A stretch of DNA of 64,000 nucleotides from Silurus meridionalis (GCF_014805685.1 NC_060884.1:14939356-15003355), one strand, 5' to 3'. Shown: positions 51,735-63,785, counted from the stretch's first letter. Notes: generated by a model not told the origin, from the letters alone. A program made the numbers and translations.

Positions 51735-53428
51735 CTGCAAGAAAACAATAATCATTACATTATGGATGATTATGGATCCCTATAGATTAGACATCATTTT
51801 TAGCCAAGGATTTTGCAAAATCAGTATATATATATTTTATTTATTTATATTTAATTTAGTTCATATACTCATATTACATAATATACTCATAATACAATAC
51901 ATACAATAAAAATGTATGTAAAAAGACTCATATCTCCTGGAAGAAATTGACTTTATCACTAGCACAACTACGTATATAGACTGTATAAAATCAGATTATG
52001 GGTATAACTTCAGTTAGAATGGACTGCACTTGCGAAAATACAACGTAAAAAACGTGCACAGTGCATTGTATCAAATGATTGATGTAAATGTTAAAATTAG
52101 ATAGTGGTTAAACACACTTTATGTAACGTGGGTACTCATCATCATCATCACCATCCTCCTCATCATCATTTTTTTTTTTTTTTTTTTACTTAATTTACTG
52201 ACCTTTCACAGAATGGCAGCTGCATGACTACATGAGCACCCTGCCATCTGTATGACTCCTGACGTTGTCACTAAAACCCAAGCTTTATGGTGTGACACAT
52301 TCGGCTCTACATCAGCTTTTAATTACACGAAATCATTTTCCACATCATTTCTTCTGCATCCAAGAAGAAACGGGAAAATGACTTGTTTTTCCATAGTTTG
52401 GTTGTGGAGTATTTGAAGAAAAGTAAAATACCTCTCCTTTATTTTCATTTTTTAACTTCTCTGGTACATGGACTATTCAAGGACCGTACAGTATGTTCTA
52501 TGCGCCCCCATTTTCCCACCAGTTAACAGCAGGGGGCAGTAAAAACACTTTCCTCACGGATTTCCCAAAACACCACATACAAATAGCGTTTTTTAATAAT
52601 ATGCATATACAAATGCTTTGTACGTCAACACGACATATATGAGCATCTTAACAAGATGTCAGGATGTGAAATCATCAACACGGTGCATTTGTGTCTATGT
52701 GCTTTATTCCTATATATCGAATATTTTCAAGGATGAACATATATAGAAAATAAACGCATTTAAGGATGATTTTGCATTTAGAGATAGAGGGATGTAGTAG
52801 TATAAAAACGTAGTGAATACAAAGGTGCATAAACGGGTTTTGTTTGTATGTTTTGCTACGTCATATTCTGCAAAATGTTCGTTATTCTAATAAAAATAAA
52901 GCCTTAGGCCTGAGTGTGTCACGGTATGTTTCCTTTTCCAGGAAACCCCTCCTATACAAACCTGTCAACCACAACCATCGCGTTAACACACATCTTTTCA
53001 TGTTTCGGCGTGTATCACATTATTGTATTAACAACATAGTACAAAGAATTTTAAAAACATGCGGTATTTATAACGTTTCATCCCCTAAAGCCTGCAGTTT
53101 CAGCACAGGGAAATGAATTGCAGGTGGAATGAAATCATGATTCATACTTCATCTCAGAAAACAAACCCCTGGTGAAGTAGTCAGAGAGATGATTTCCGGT
53201 GAGATAAACAGTGCGCATCAAAACACACACACAATCAAGAACTATGATTGCATTTCATATTATATCACCTAATTTTTTCCCATCATTCTGATACTGTTTA
53301 TCCTCTCTATATATCGATAATCATCAGGATATGAGTCAGCATGGTTTAATTTCTCGGAAAAAATGATTCACCCAAGAATCAGGGGTAGCATACACCACTT
53401 AAGATCTCATTCGAATTGTCAAATTGTA

Positions 53429-53495
<67 letters not shown>

Positions 53496-53703
53496 CCTAA
53501 ACCTAATAGACTAATATGCACATCACCGCGCTTTCTGCGACATCATCTGAGGCAAACCGGAAGACAATCTATTTAGAAAAAAATATATATAAATATATCA
53601 ACCGTGATATGTACCGAAAGGTCGAGGAAACGTCTCATCAGTTTTAAACATTTCTTATAGTATGTCTATGAGGAAGCAGCTGACAGAAGCCTCGGGAACT
53701 TAC
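51735..53703 (-). other. znfx1: znfx1 intron 1
   Basis: Between the non-coding first exon and the ATG exon. It contains an AT microsatellite (53431-53491), a poly-T run near 52171 and no coding sequence that I can support. Confidence 0.7.
53431..53491. repeat. (AT)n microsatellite
   Basis: About 30 AT units in znfx1 intron 1. Confidence 0.96.
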
Positions 53704-53745
53704 CGGTTATCTCCAATACAGTCGCTCCTGTGTGCTGTATAACCG
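53704..53745 (-). other. znfx1: znfx1 non-coding exon 1 (upstream limit estimated)
   Basis: A strong donor ACCG|GTAAGT at 53704/53703 follows a GC-rich segment downstream of a TATTTAAAG box. The 5' limit is estimated from that box (start expected 25-30 nt downstream) and is not seen directly. Confidence 0.55.
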
Positions 53746-53763
53746 GGCGACGCTCCGCCGCAG

Positions 53764-53796
53764 CTTTAAATACCGGGCTCTGAGTTTCGCTTTCGT
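53764..53796 (-). promoter_or_regulatory. znfx1: znfx1 core promoter: ISRE and TATA-like box
   Basis: On the plus strand AGTTTCGCTTTCGT at 53783-53796 fits the interferon-stimulated response element consensus AGTTTCNNTTTCNY at every position. In the gene's sense it reads ACGAAAGCGAAACT. A TATTTAAAG box at 53772-53764 lies just downstream of it. A further GAGAGAAAC half-site occurs at 53826-53834. ZNFX1 is interferon-inducible in mammals, so IRF/ISGF3 control in this fish is a reasonable inference. Confidence 0.75.
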
Positions 53797-53845
53797 GTTC
53801 GCTTCATCATAATCGAAACCGCAAAGAGAGAAACTTACACAAGCC

Positions 53846-55239
53846 CTCACCGTGTCACTGTTAACCCCCTGAAAGCATTTATACCCGCATTACATCCACA
53901 TTAGGGTCCTTTCAGGCGAAACGATGCCTAAAAATGATCAGTTTGTACAGGATTACTGTACTTCCGGTATCTTCTCCACCATCGAATCACTCTTTTACAG
54001 TGTAACACAGTGGTGGATGATAATGGAACTATTTTAACAGTTGTTTTTATTGAACATGGTGCTTTAATGCGGGAAAACTTTATCACTAAAAGCTTATCTT
54101 TTTACTTCACTACATTTCAGGGAAGGAATTCTTCACTCTTTAAAGTGACATTAAATGAGAACCTGTCGTGAGATTACACACGTAAACAAACAGTTCTCGC
54201 GAGAGTTTGCGGCTGTACCAGTAGGGGAAACGCTTTACATTGTTATGATGAATGAGATAACGGGGCATTAAACAGCATAAACTATTAAAAGAGTTCCCAA
54301 AAAATAGTTGTACAATGTGAAACAACATGAATATTTTAGTGAAAACATTGGATAAGAATCTGATGTGTAGGCTTTTGACAATGGAGTTGACATTTTCACA
54401 GTTCTGAGTGTGTGAACTTTAAAAAGACATGAATTATTTTTATTTGCAGATTTAATGGAAGATTTTGAGGAGTGGTTCGTGGAGATTCATTATCTTCTCT
54501 TACATTGTACTGCTTTGTGCGAGACTGATAAGAGACAAAGACTCCAAGTATACCCTGTCCATCTTCTGAAACAAAATAGTTTTCTACCCTCTCTGCTGAA
54601 AGGAAAAATTGTAACGGTTTCCAGAAATTATAATGGTTTCCGATATAAATACATTACTATCAATTTGCTGGTAACCATTAAACTCATTATTAAATAGGTT
54701 TGATTATGTATTGTGTGTCTTTACATTATTAAATCATCATGAAACCAAATAATCCATTGTAGAAACCTACAATGTAGAAATCTATAGGACAATAGTATCT
54801 ACTATACATATCATGCTACCAACAGAAAGCAAGCAAACGTACACTTTGCTAAATGTTGGGTCAACATTAGATTATGCAATGTGGATGTAATAATGGCACC
54901 GAATGTTTAACAGAATGGCTGATGTTGGTCCAGTGCTGGACCAATATGATTATGCGCTCTGTATAAACTATAGGTGATGATTACTAAGTCGGTGAGTTCA
55001 GATACATCATTTGTAATATGATCTGGTTAACTGGACAATGTTTCAATCTTTGCAGAAAGTTTTTGCTTATTGAAAAAGAATTAGTAAAACCAATACCATT
55101 CTACAATCGGAAGGCAAAAACACCCATTCAATCTGCAACTCATTTTTACTTTTACATGGCTTATAATACAAATACCAGTTGAATCAGTTGGTTCGTATCA
55201 GTTTAACAAATGTCGCACACAGCAGCAAAGAGTCCATCA
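53846..55239. other. Intergenic region between ddx27 and znfx1
   Basis: About 1.4 kb. A plus-strand frame at 54455-54697 preceded by a TTTTTATTTGCAG acceptor-like sequence is noted but has no recognisable product. No C/D-box snoRNA with properly spaced boxes was found, although mammals have the snoRNA host ZFAS1 at this promoter. Confidence 0.5.
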
Positions 55240-55245
55240 TTTATT
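55240..55245 (-). terminator. ddx27: Polyadenylation signal of ddx27
   Basis: AATAAA on the minus strand about 120 nt past the ddx27 stop, the first such signal downstream. Confidence 0.6.
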
Positions 55246-55363
55246 TAAAGGTACACACAATGAGTATCAAATTGCCCTATTGACTGCCCAGTTGATGCTG
55301 CGCCTAAAGGAAACATCTTCGATGATTCTGAAAGGAACAAAGAAAACCACTGTATCTGAGACT

Positions 55364-57014
55364 TTACTTTCTCCTGAACCTGAAACAAGAGATAAAAGCA
55401 GATTAACAAAACTTGACATTTAGGTTTAAAATATAAGTTGTCTAACATAGACTAAGGTTTGATTAATTAATTATTTAGTTATTTAATTATATGTATGTTT
55501 GATGTATGTATGATGGATGGATGGATGGATGGATGGATGGATGGATGGATGGATGGATGGATGGATGGATGGATTTATGTATGTTTGATGGATGGGTGGA
55601 TGGATGGATTTTTGATGGATCAATGGATGCATGTATGTTTGGTGGACAGATGGATGCAAGTATGTATGTTTAATGAATGTATGTATGGATGGATGGATGG
55701 ATGGATAGATGGAGATTCTAAAAGTATACAACATACTTTGCTTTAGATTTAAAGCGTCCTCCTTTCTTATTAGAAAGACCAAGTCTTTTTCTGTCTTCAA
55801 AGGAAGGCCTGCAGACATATAAATAAAGATATGTTTAAAAAAATAAATAAATCAGTGAATAAAATTTCCCATTATGATAACATACTATATACAATATTGG
55901 AAAGCTATTTGGACTTAGAAATAAGAAATAGTAAGAAAAATGTGAAAGCTGTTAACGCTATAATGTTTAGAAATATTATAATACTTAGTGGATTTATTAT
56001 AAGCGTCATAAGGTTTAATCTCCCTTTTGTGCATAACAAGGATAAAATCATATAATACTAAAGTTGTGTGTTTGGTAAGAATCGGTTCTGGATGTCTGCA
56101 CAGAGCATACCCAGATCTGTACTGCTTCAGGACTTTCTTGCTGACATTCGTGAGCTCCTTGTCAAACACAGACTTCTTAGTGGGTTTTCCACCTTTTTGT
56201 TTTATGGCTGGGAAAAAAGAGACATAAGTAAAAAAAAAAAAAAAAAACATGATTTCAGCCTCAGGAAATACACCAGGCCTAACTTTATGAACAGTGAAGT
56301 GAATAACACTGATGTCTTCATTATAGCACTTGTTAGTGGGCAGGATATATTAGGCAGCAAATGAAAAAAAATTATAAAATTTGATGTTTGAAGCAGGAAA
56401 AATAGGCAAAGGATTTTAGTGAGTTTTACAAGGACCAATATGTGATGTCTAGATGACTGAATCAGAGCATCTCCAAAACTGCAGCTCTTGTGGGATGTTC
56501 CTAGTCTGAAGTGCTCAGTGTCTGTCAAAAGTGGTCCAAGGAAGAAACAGTGGTGAACTAGAAACAGGGCCAATGGAGGCAGAGGATCATTAATGCGGTT
56601 GAGGAGCTGGTCTGTGTGGCCCGATCCAACAGACGAGCAGCTGTAGCTCAAATTGCTGAAGAAGTTAATGCTGTTAATGCTCAGTGGGGCAGGACTGTTT
56701 TGGCAGCAAACGGGGACCAACATAATATTAGGCAGGCGGTCATAATGTTATGCCTGATTTGTGTTCATAATGTTATGCCTGGTCAGTGTACCTTTAAGTT
56801 GTGTGATTCAAGGCTGAAGCCAATTTACTCTAAAAAGCTTTTTAACAAAGAATTAACAATGGAAGCACAAACCTGTGTTTTTGGGCTCCTCTTCTGGCAC
56901 AACTCTGGCTCGCTTTGGCTTGCGGTCACGTTTCGCAGCCCGCTCAGCATACATCTGAGACTTAAGCATTTCAAACTGAGCTCTTTCCTCAGGCTTGCAT
57001 GCAAACGCACACGC

Positions 57015-57051
<37 letters not shown>

Positions 57052-60000
57052 GAAAACCGATAAACCAATCAGAAACAAAAGTGAAACTGATTTTCTGAGC
57101 AGCTTGCTCACAGAGAAAAACAGATAAAAGCCACAGTCTCTTGGTATACATTTCTGTGTAACTATGGAAGTCTCCAACATGTTTGCACTGCCATCTTAAT
57201 TACACCTAAATCTATATCTGCATCTATAATATTAACTTTAACATCATACAATTTTACAACACTCTTGCACTGTGTTATATATATATATATATATATAAAC
57301 ACCAATATATGACACCAATTGCACAGTGCTGGTATGTGACTGACATTTTGTAACTTCAAAAATCTAGAAAAGGCTCAAGACGGGGGAAATACTAAATTGA
57401 CATGTATCAAATACTATGTACTATATGTTTATCTATGTATATAATATTATGTACATATAATTCAGTGGTTGTAAAAATGCAGTAGGTTACAGAAGACCCA
57501 TACCGTCAGCACTTTCTTCTTGCCATCTTTCAGGAACTGAGCACGTTTCTTCTTTCCCCTTAGGGCCAGGTCAAAGTCCTGAAGCGCTTTGCTCACTGTA
57601 CAAGAACAAATGTGAAGTAAGTCTCAACTGTGCTGCTTCACAATATTACACCACATGATGTGGTCACCGCAATTTATGTATTGATAAATTAATTGCGGTG
57701 ACCACATCATGTGGTGTAATATTGTGAAGGAAAAGAAGAATATAAAGAAAAACAAACACTCACTTCGCTCCTTCTTTCTCTCCTCATGTGTTTGGAACCA
57801 AGATCTTGCAGGCTGTTTCTCATCTGCTGTTTGGGTTAGTCTCTTTTGAGCCATATTAATCTAAAAACCACACATAGAAATGAGCATTTAAAGCAAGACA
57901 AAACACAAAAAAAGTCAGGTGGAATAAGAATTTTTAAACATATACAAAGTGTATTACCTGTGCTTCAGAATGCACCATCTCTTTCTCTTCTTTCTCCAAA
58001 CGCATGACAGCATATATATCCTTCTCCAACTTCTCAATCAGATCTCTAAACTTCAGAATCACCTCTGACACAAAGAAATCAAATTTGTATCTCTCAATTG
58101 CCAAAAAATTTATAAATAAATAACAGGACTTAATATAGTCTGTAGTTACTGGTGTGACTGTGCTTTTACCTTGAGGAATAACACGAGCTTTAACAGGAGC
58201 TCTGGCTTGTTTAACAATCTCCTTCAGCATCTTCCTCTCGCTTTCCCCCACCAGTGACACGGAACGACCCACTTTTCCTGCTCTCGCTGTGCGGCCCACT
58301 CTGTGCACATAATGCTTCGCTGTGTTGGGCATGGTAAAGTTTATAACCTGAGGAAAGTTGGGTAAAATAAACATGTTAAAATTTATTCCAAAATGTGGGT
58401 AAAATCATTAACAAACATAGCGGTGGGGGAAAAGATACCATAATTTCCGGACTATTAAGTGCACCCAAATATAAGCCGCACCCACTGAATTTCGCAAAGA
58501 TTTTTATTTTGAATAACTAACTCTACACAGGCTTTAACGAAAGACAGTGTCTGTTACATGGCTTGTATCTGAACAGTAGCCTACCAAGAAAGTCATTGTT
58601 CACTGTCTTCCTCCTTTCTTTCACAACTATTTCTCTCTCGAGTTTTTCTTTTGGCATCGTCGTGCGTTTAAAAATCACCATCGGTGAAGCTTTTCTCCCG
58701 ATGCCGTGCAGCTCAGTGTGTTTTTTCATGCCCGGTTGTTTTCAGCGCAAAGAATGATTTGCATTTCCTGTAGACAGTCCGAGTGAGCGGCAGGTCAAAC
58801 TTCAAAGGAACCTCATCCATATTTATGATGTGGTGCGGCACGATTCAGTGGGAGCGCACCCGTTATAATATAAAGTGTTTCATTGGTTCACTTTAACCCG
58901 TTCGGCAATTTCATTGGTCTAATATGTTATGGGGCTCAGTTTTTTTGGCTTGAAGCTTGTGAAACCGGGAAAACCCAGGAAAAATCCATAAATTAGCCGC
59001 TTCATGGTTTAAGCCATAAGGTTCAAAGAGTGGAGAAAAAGTAGCAGCTTATAGTCCGGAAAATACGGTAAACAGGTTAAAAAAAATCCATCACTTGCAC
59101 CTAGTAAAGCTAATCAGATTTATAGCTACACTTAGCTAATTGTTTATATAGTAGATTAGTTATGATTGCAAACATTGTTCATGTATAGCTAAGTGACTAG
59201 TTTTAGTTTTTTATAGACAAGTAACTTTTTTTATTCTAGAAAGACAAGTGGCTAGTTTCAGCTCTAGATTGCTAAGTAGCTAGCTTTATTTCTATTTACT
59301 TATTTCGTAGGATACTGGTAATTGATAATTTTATAATTATTTAAACTAGCTAACAAAATGGGCTTATGAATGTAAGGTATGTATTGGCTAGATCCTTATA
59401 AAATGCACCAACACTACGTATCTTTAAAACTTTAGCCAATAGTATGTTTTGTTAGCAATGTGATGTTTCCAGCATGCTACATCAAGTCTGGCTCATCTAA
59501 TCTATTGTAGAATCACCCACATATGAAACAATTTTTGTGATATTACATACCTAAAATATTACCATGTATAATTATATAGCATATAATATTTCAGACACAT
59601 GCAATCTTTTTTTGTAAATCAATAAATTTCATCCGCAAAACATTAACAACAGTTATAAAAAAACGTTCACCAGAAACCAACATGCTGTCTTGTATAAATT
59701 TCAAGCAATGTAATGTAGGGGTATAACAATTCCTCGAGTAACATGAATAATTCGAATACAAAAATTACTAAAACACGGACCACCCAAAAGCCATTATTAC
59801 TGAAGCACTGGTCACTAATCTCTGCACTGGAAAGCTGCATGGGACGGCTTTTTCAGTTTTGTTCAAGTTTTGTTCCCTAAAACCTATAAGTAGTTATATT
59901 TTTAGTGCTCTGACTGCTTCTTCCTGCTACTCTGCTTTTTGTTTGTTTGTGTATTTCACCCACTTCCCTTTTAAATATGAGTTAAAAAGAAACGTAAAAA

Positions 60001-61922
60001 CTTTTTGTAAAAAAAAAAAAAAAAAAAAAAAGATGAACATGGACATGAACAATTAACTTTATAGAACATCATCTGAAATTATATAATAATAAAAATAAAA
60101 AAAACAGGCCAAGGTTTTGTTGTGTTTTATGTTCCTTTCTTCAATAATAAAGTAATATATCTGAAGCACTCTGTGATTCTCCTCTGTCTTGTGCCTGTGT
60201 ACGCTCTAGTAGTTACCGCACATTAACTAAAGTCCGACCTTGTGCCTGTAAACCGTTTTATTTTATTTTAGTTGCCATTGTTGCTTTTGTGCAGCAGAAA
60301 TATAGCAGTTTAAGTGTTTATATAAAAAAAAAAAAAAAAAAACACACCCCGTAATGCGGTTACCGTTTTATAAAGTAATTTGAAATAGTTTTTTATATTT
60401 GTATTTATAAACTCCCACCGCAGTGGAGGAACTGGAGCAGGTAGTGCAGCACCTTTTTAAAGCTTATAAATAAATATTAGATAAATAGATAAATACGCCG
60501 ATTTAGTGCTTGGAAAATTTCAAGCGGCTTTTCGGGAGACAAAATACTGTGCGGGATTTAATTAATGAATACATGAGTAAGAAAAATAATGAATTTCATT
60601 AAATGAATAGAAGATAAACTAATTACTTGTTCATTTTAGAGGCCTTTTTTTCCCCTCGCTCTTATTTAGTATTGCTCTTTAAGAAAGACAGAAAATAATA
60701 AAAAAATAACCAAAAAAAAAACAAACTAAAATCATTGATAGCAGCAGCCTTATTGCAATTATGATTTCACAACACATTGCAGCTCAGAGCTCAGAGCTTC
60801 CCTTTTGTTTAAGAGGGCAACGCTCTGCTGCTGTAGTGTTGCATTTTATTATCAATTCAAGTGGAGAAATGCAAGTTCACATGCACTCGTTTTGTGGAAA
60901 GGATAATGGGCTTTATTTGAGCATGCAAAGTACAAGAGATATGGATCCTCTTCTAACAAATGCTCCCTAAATTTTGTCGATGCCTGGCTTCAAGGACATT
61001 CTAGCTTACAGCTCGCTTACAATCTCCCTTTTGTTCTACACTCCACACAGATAAGCACTAGTTCATGCTCCCAATTTGCATATTGCCTTTCTTGCACAAG
61101 GATTAATGATGGCCCAAGCCATCAAAAAAAACAAAAACAAAAAAAGTTTGAACACAGGCATAACTTGTCATCCAGAAATGCCTTTAATTAATAAATAATT
61201 ATAATGGTGCAAATCATGACTAAATGGATGTGAAACTCATTGTCCCCGCTGGAACGGGGTCAAATATGCAAAAGCCACTGAAAAGCTAAATAATTATCTT
61301 AAGAAAAATAGGCAGTTTAACTGCTCAGGACGAACAAAGGACTTGTGAACAATGAACTACAACTAAACATATAAACAACCATTTATCATCCAGGTAACAA
61401 CACAGTTTTATGAATTGTAAGCACTATATACATACTCATTTAAAAAGTTGCGTTTTTGTTTGAAACCATTTACATTTCATATTCCGCAAACATATAGAAA
61501 CATATGACCTAAAATGTAATGCATTAATAGTTAATATTAATTAATTATTGAATTAATTCATAATTCACACTAGTATGCATATCGTTTACGAAGTAGACAG
61601 CACAGTTTATACACAAAAGTGAAACGTCCTGCACCTGAAAGCAAGTTTTTGTGGTATCGTCTGACAGAGGTCAGAGAAAGAAAAATATAAATAAATACTT
61701 ATTTACCAAACCATATGAAGTCTTCCATTCATCCATTCATTCATTTATAGAATTGAATACATCTATATATGGAATTAGCTTGTTTGTTAGAGACCTTAGT
61801 CCTGGCCATTTATTAATTTAGGCAAAAAGTGTTGACTTGGGATGATAGATGGTAGGGCTAAAATTTGATATTGACAAAGATACTATATGGGTTGTGAAAT
61901 ATATAATCCTGTGATCTTATAT

Positions 61923-61959
<37 letters not shown>

Positions 61960-63785
61960 TAATAATAATAATAATAATAATAATCTTAAGCTTGCTCTGG
62001 ATAAAAGGTGTATTCCATGTTAAATTCTGTAAATATATACAATTACCACATTTCCCCTTGGGGATTATTAGAGTACTAGGTACTATACACTAAATATAAG
62101 ACATTATTATTACAAACACTCAGATGGAGAAAGACTGGTTTAATAACGTGCTTCCTCTAAATAACAAACACAAACAGAAAAGACATGACTTTATTCTAAT
62201 AAAAAATAAATAAATAAATAAAACATTTCCAAAACCATTTGAGGAGAAAAATAAAGGAAGACGACATCAATACTGCACTTAATTTACACTGCATTACACG
62301 TGCACTTGAGTCTACAGCAGGACTGCTGTCAGAGTATAACGGACACATCAGCAAAGAAGGCTGCAGGATTAATAGCTTCCTTGTTAGGGTTGTGTCCGTT
62401 TGTAATCACCTGACATGACTGTCGCCGACAGGTTACATGAATCTATAGTAGTTTGTCGATTCACATTATTGAATCATTTCTTTATACCGCTTTACGATTC
62501 ATCAGGTAAAATTTAGATCTTCTCATGATGGTATATTGCATTGTAAATCTACAATCACATCCCTCTTATAAAATATATATACAGTATATTACCAAAAGTA
62601 TTGGATCACCTAGTCAAGTATCAGATGTCCTTTTTAAGCGTCACATTCTACATTTAGTTCCAATTTGCTCTTATAATTCCCTTCACTCTTATTGGAAGAT
62701 GTTTCACTAGATTTTGGAGTGTGCTTGTGGAGATTTTTGCTCATTTAGACACAAGGGTGTTAGTAAAATCAGGTAGTGAAGTAGGTGAGGTGAGGAGGCC
62801 TGGGGTGTTCCAGTTCATCCCAAAGGTGTTCAAATAGGGTTTAGATCAAAGCTCTGAAGCAGAAGATCTTCCACTCCAACCCAAGCAGAGCATATATTAA
62901 TGGAGTATGCTTTGTGCACTGGGGCATTGTCATGCTGGAACAGGTTTGGGTCTCCTAGTTCAAGTGAAGAGAACATTTCTGTGTGCCTTCAGCTTTGCGA
63001 TAACAGGTTGGGAAAAAGAACCACATATTGCTGGGAAAGTCAGGTGACCCAATACTTTTGGCAATAAATATTTTATACGAAAAATACATTTCTAAAAAAT
63101 TTTTTAAAAGTATTGGAAAAGTAATGAAACCTACCGTTTTGACTCCCTCAATATCCAGACCTCTGGCTGCTACATCGGTGGCTACGAGGATGTCAATCTG
63201 CTCATCTTTAAATCGCCTAATAATGAGAGTAAAGACAAAGGCATTAAGCATTTGAGTGCAAAAATACGCATTTGAATTTTTTTTGTCTGTATAAACCCTA
63301 TGAACATTTCTGCTATGAGGGAAACATTTCCAGGAGCACTGAATGTCACCGGTGTGTACCTGAGACTCTCTATTCGCTGTGTCTGAGACAGGTTTCCATG
63401 GAGCTCTCCGACCTTCAACCCCATGAGGCCGAGGAGGATGTGCATGCGGTGGGCCTGTTTCTTGGTCTGGGTGAACAACATCACATGGTCCTGAAACGTG
63501 CGTGTGAGGAGTGCTGTTTACAGGGTAAGAAACAAGTAAAACATTAGTTTACATGAGCAATTCCTGTGGCTGAAACAGAGTTAGAGAGGAGCAAAAAAAC
63601 AAATGAAATATAGAAAATGATGTTAAAAAAGATGTTCCCTCACCTGCAACTATAGCCTCTCTCTCTCCCTCTCTTGCTGGTCGAATCCTTATAAATTCTT
63701 GTCTGAGGTATGGTGCCACATCCGTGTTACTGTTCACAAAGATTTTCACTGGCTGCTTCAGTGACACTGAGGCCAGATCCTTCAC
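55364..63785 (-). CDS. ddx27: ATP-dependent RNA helicase DDX27, C-terminal half (11 exons)
   Basis: DDX27 (yeast Drs1) is a nucleolar DEAD-box helicase needed for 47S pre-rRNA and 60S subunit maturation with the PeBoW complex. Exons: 63785-63644, 63513-63360, 63216-63135, 58347-58170, 58064-57958, 57860-57764, 57595-57504, 56993-56873, 56207-56111, 55808-55737, 55379-55364 (stop). All phases join, giving 1158 nt, 385 aa. The window starts just after motif III ([20 protein letters not shown]); then come motif IV ([11 protein letters not shown]), [10 protein letters not shown], motif V ([17 protein letters not shown]), motif VI ([13 protein letters not shown]), and a basic, coiled C-terminal tail ([39 protein letters not shown]) ending in KFRRK. 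The Q motif, Walker A and DEAD box are to the right of position 64000. Length and order match vertebrate DDX27. Confidence 0.95.
55511..55574. repeat. (GATG)n tandem repeat
   Basis: About 15 GATG units in the last ddx27 intron, with further imperfect units to 55706. Confidence 0.95.
56270..56792 (+). mobile_element. Internally deleted Tc1-like element (ddx27 intron)
   Basis: Starts near 'gtgaagtgaataacactgat', runs through 'ggcaggatatattaggcagc' into broken plus-strand transposase N-terminus ([12 protein letters not shown] region at about 56468-56500 and 'gatccaacagacgagcagct'), then jumps at about 56680 to the right end (CATAATGTTATGCCTGGTCA). The centre with the catalytic triad is deleted. 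The right terminal motif is partly doubled (56741 and 56768). Confidence 0.78.
57003..57050. repeat. (CA)n repeat abutting a ddx27 splice acceptor
   Basis: About 20 CA/CG dinucleotides; on the transcribed strand it reads as a GU tract ending about 8 nt before the acceptor AG at 56995-56994. Confidence 0.95.
57636..57729. repeat. Perfect 39-bp inverted repeat (hairpin) in a short ddx27 intron
   Basis: Left arm 57636-57674 and right arm 57691-57729 are exact reverse complements over 39 nt, separated by a 16-nt loop. The arms start with CTTCACAATATTACACCAC. It lies in the 168-nt intron 57596-57763. No target duplication is visible at its edges. Confidence 0.97.
58438..59068 (-). mobile_element. 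Pogo/Tigger-type deletion derivative, copy 2 (ddx27 intron)
   Basis: About 631 bp with TA flanks (58436-58437; 59069-59070) and ends matching copy 1 in opposite orientation. On the minus strand it codes for part of the DDE transposase ([20 protein letters not shown] at about 58695-58636 and [15 protein letters not shown]), a stretch that includes about 20 residues missing from copy 1. Confidence 0.85.
59069..62586 (-). other. ddx27: Large ddx27 intron (58348-63134), unique part
   Basis: No exon was found between the VKT and VINFTMPN exons, which join in frame without it. It holds poly-A runs (60010, 60325), a TAA repeat (61920-61983) and, just after that, a 'gctctggataaaaggtgt' retroelement tail. 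Confidence 0.6.
61920..61983. repeat. (TAA)n microsatellite
   Basis: About 21 TAA units with one interruption at 61957. Confidence 0.95.
62587..63066. mobile_element. Internally deleted Tc1-like element, copy 2 (ddx27 intron)
   Basis: Inverted ends TTACCAAAAGTATTGGATCA (left) and complement of TTGCCAAAAGTATTGGGTCA (right). The body shares 'ggagtgtgcttgtggagat' and 'ggggcattgtcatgctggaa' with the element at 4233-4674. It ends about 70 bp before a ddx27 exon. Confidence 0.75.

Noticed and set aside
54455..54697. Plus-strand frame of 80 codons after an acceptor-like TTTGCAG between the two genes
   Set aside because: No recognisable product, no donor partner and no upstream exon; codon use is AT-driven.
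53846..55239. ZFAS1/SNORD12-like snoRNA host at the znfx1 promoter
   Set aside because: TGATGA boxes at about 54244 and 54975 lack a CTGA D box at a fitting distance, so no C/D snoRNA can be supported.
55511..55706. CRISPR-like regular repeats
   Set aside because: Simple GATG tandem repeats without unique spacers, in a vertebrate intron.
56616..57098. Plus-strand open frame of 160 codons
   Set aside because: Runs from a deleted Tc1 element through antisense of a ddx27 exon into a CA repeat; no family similarity.
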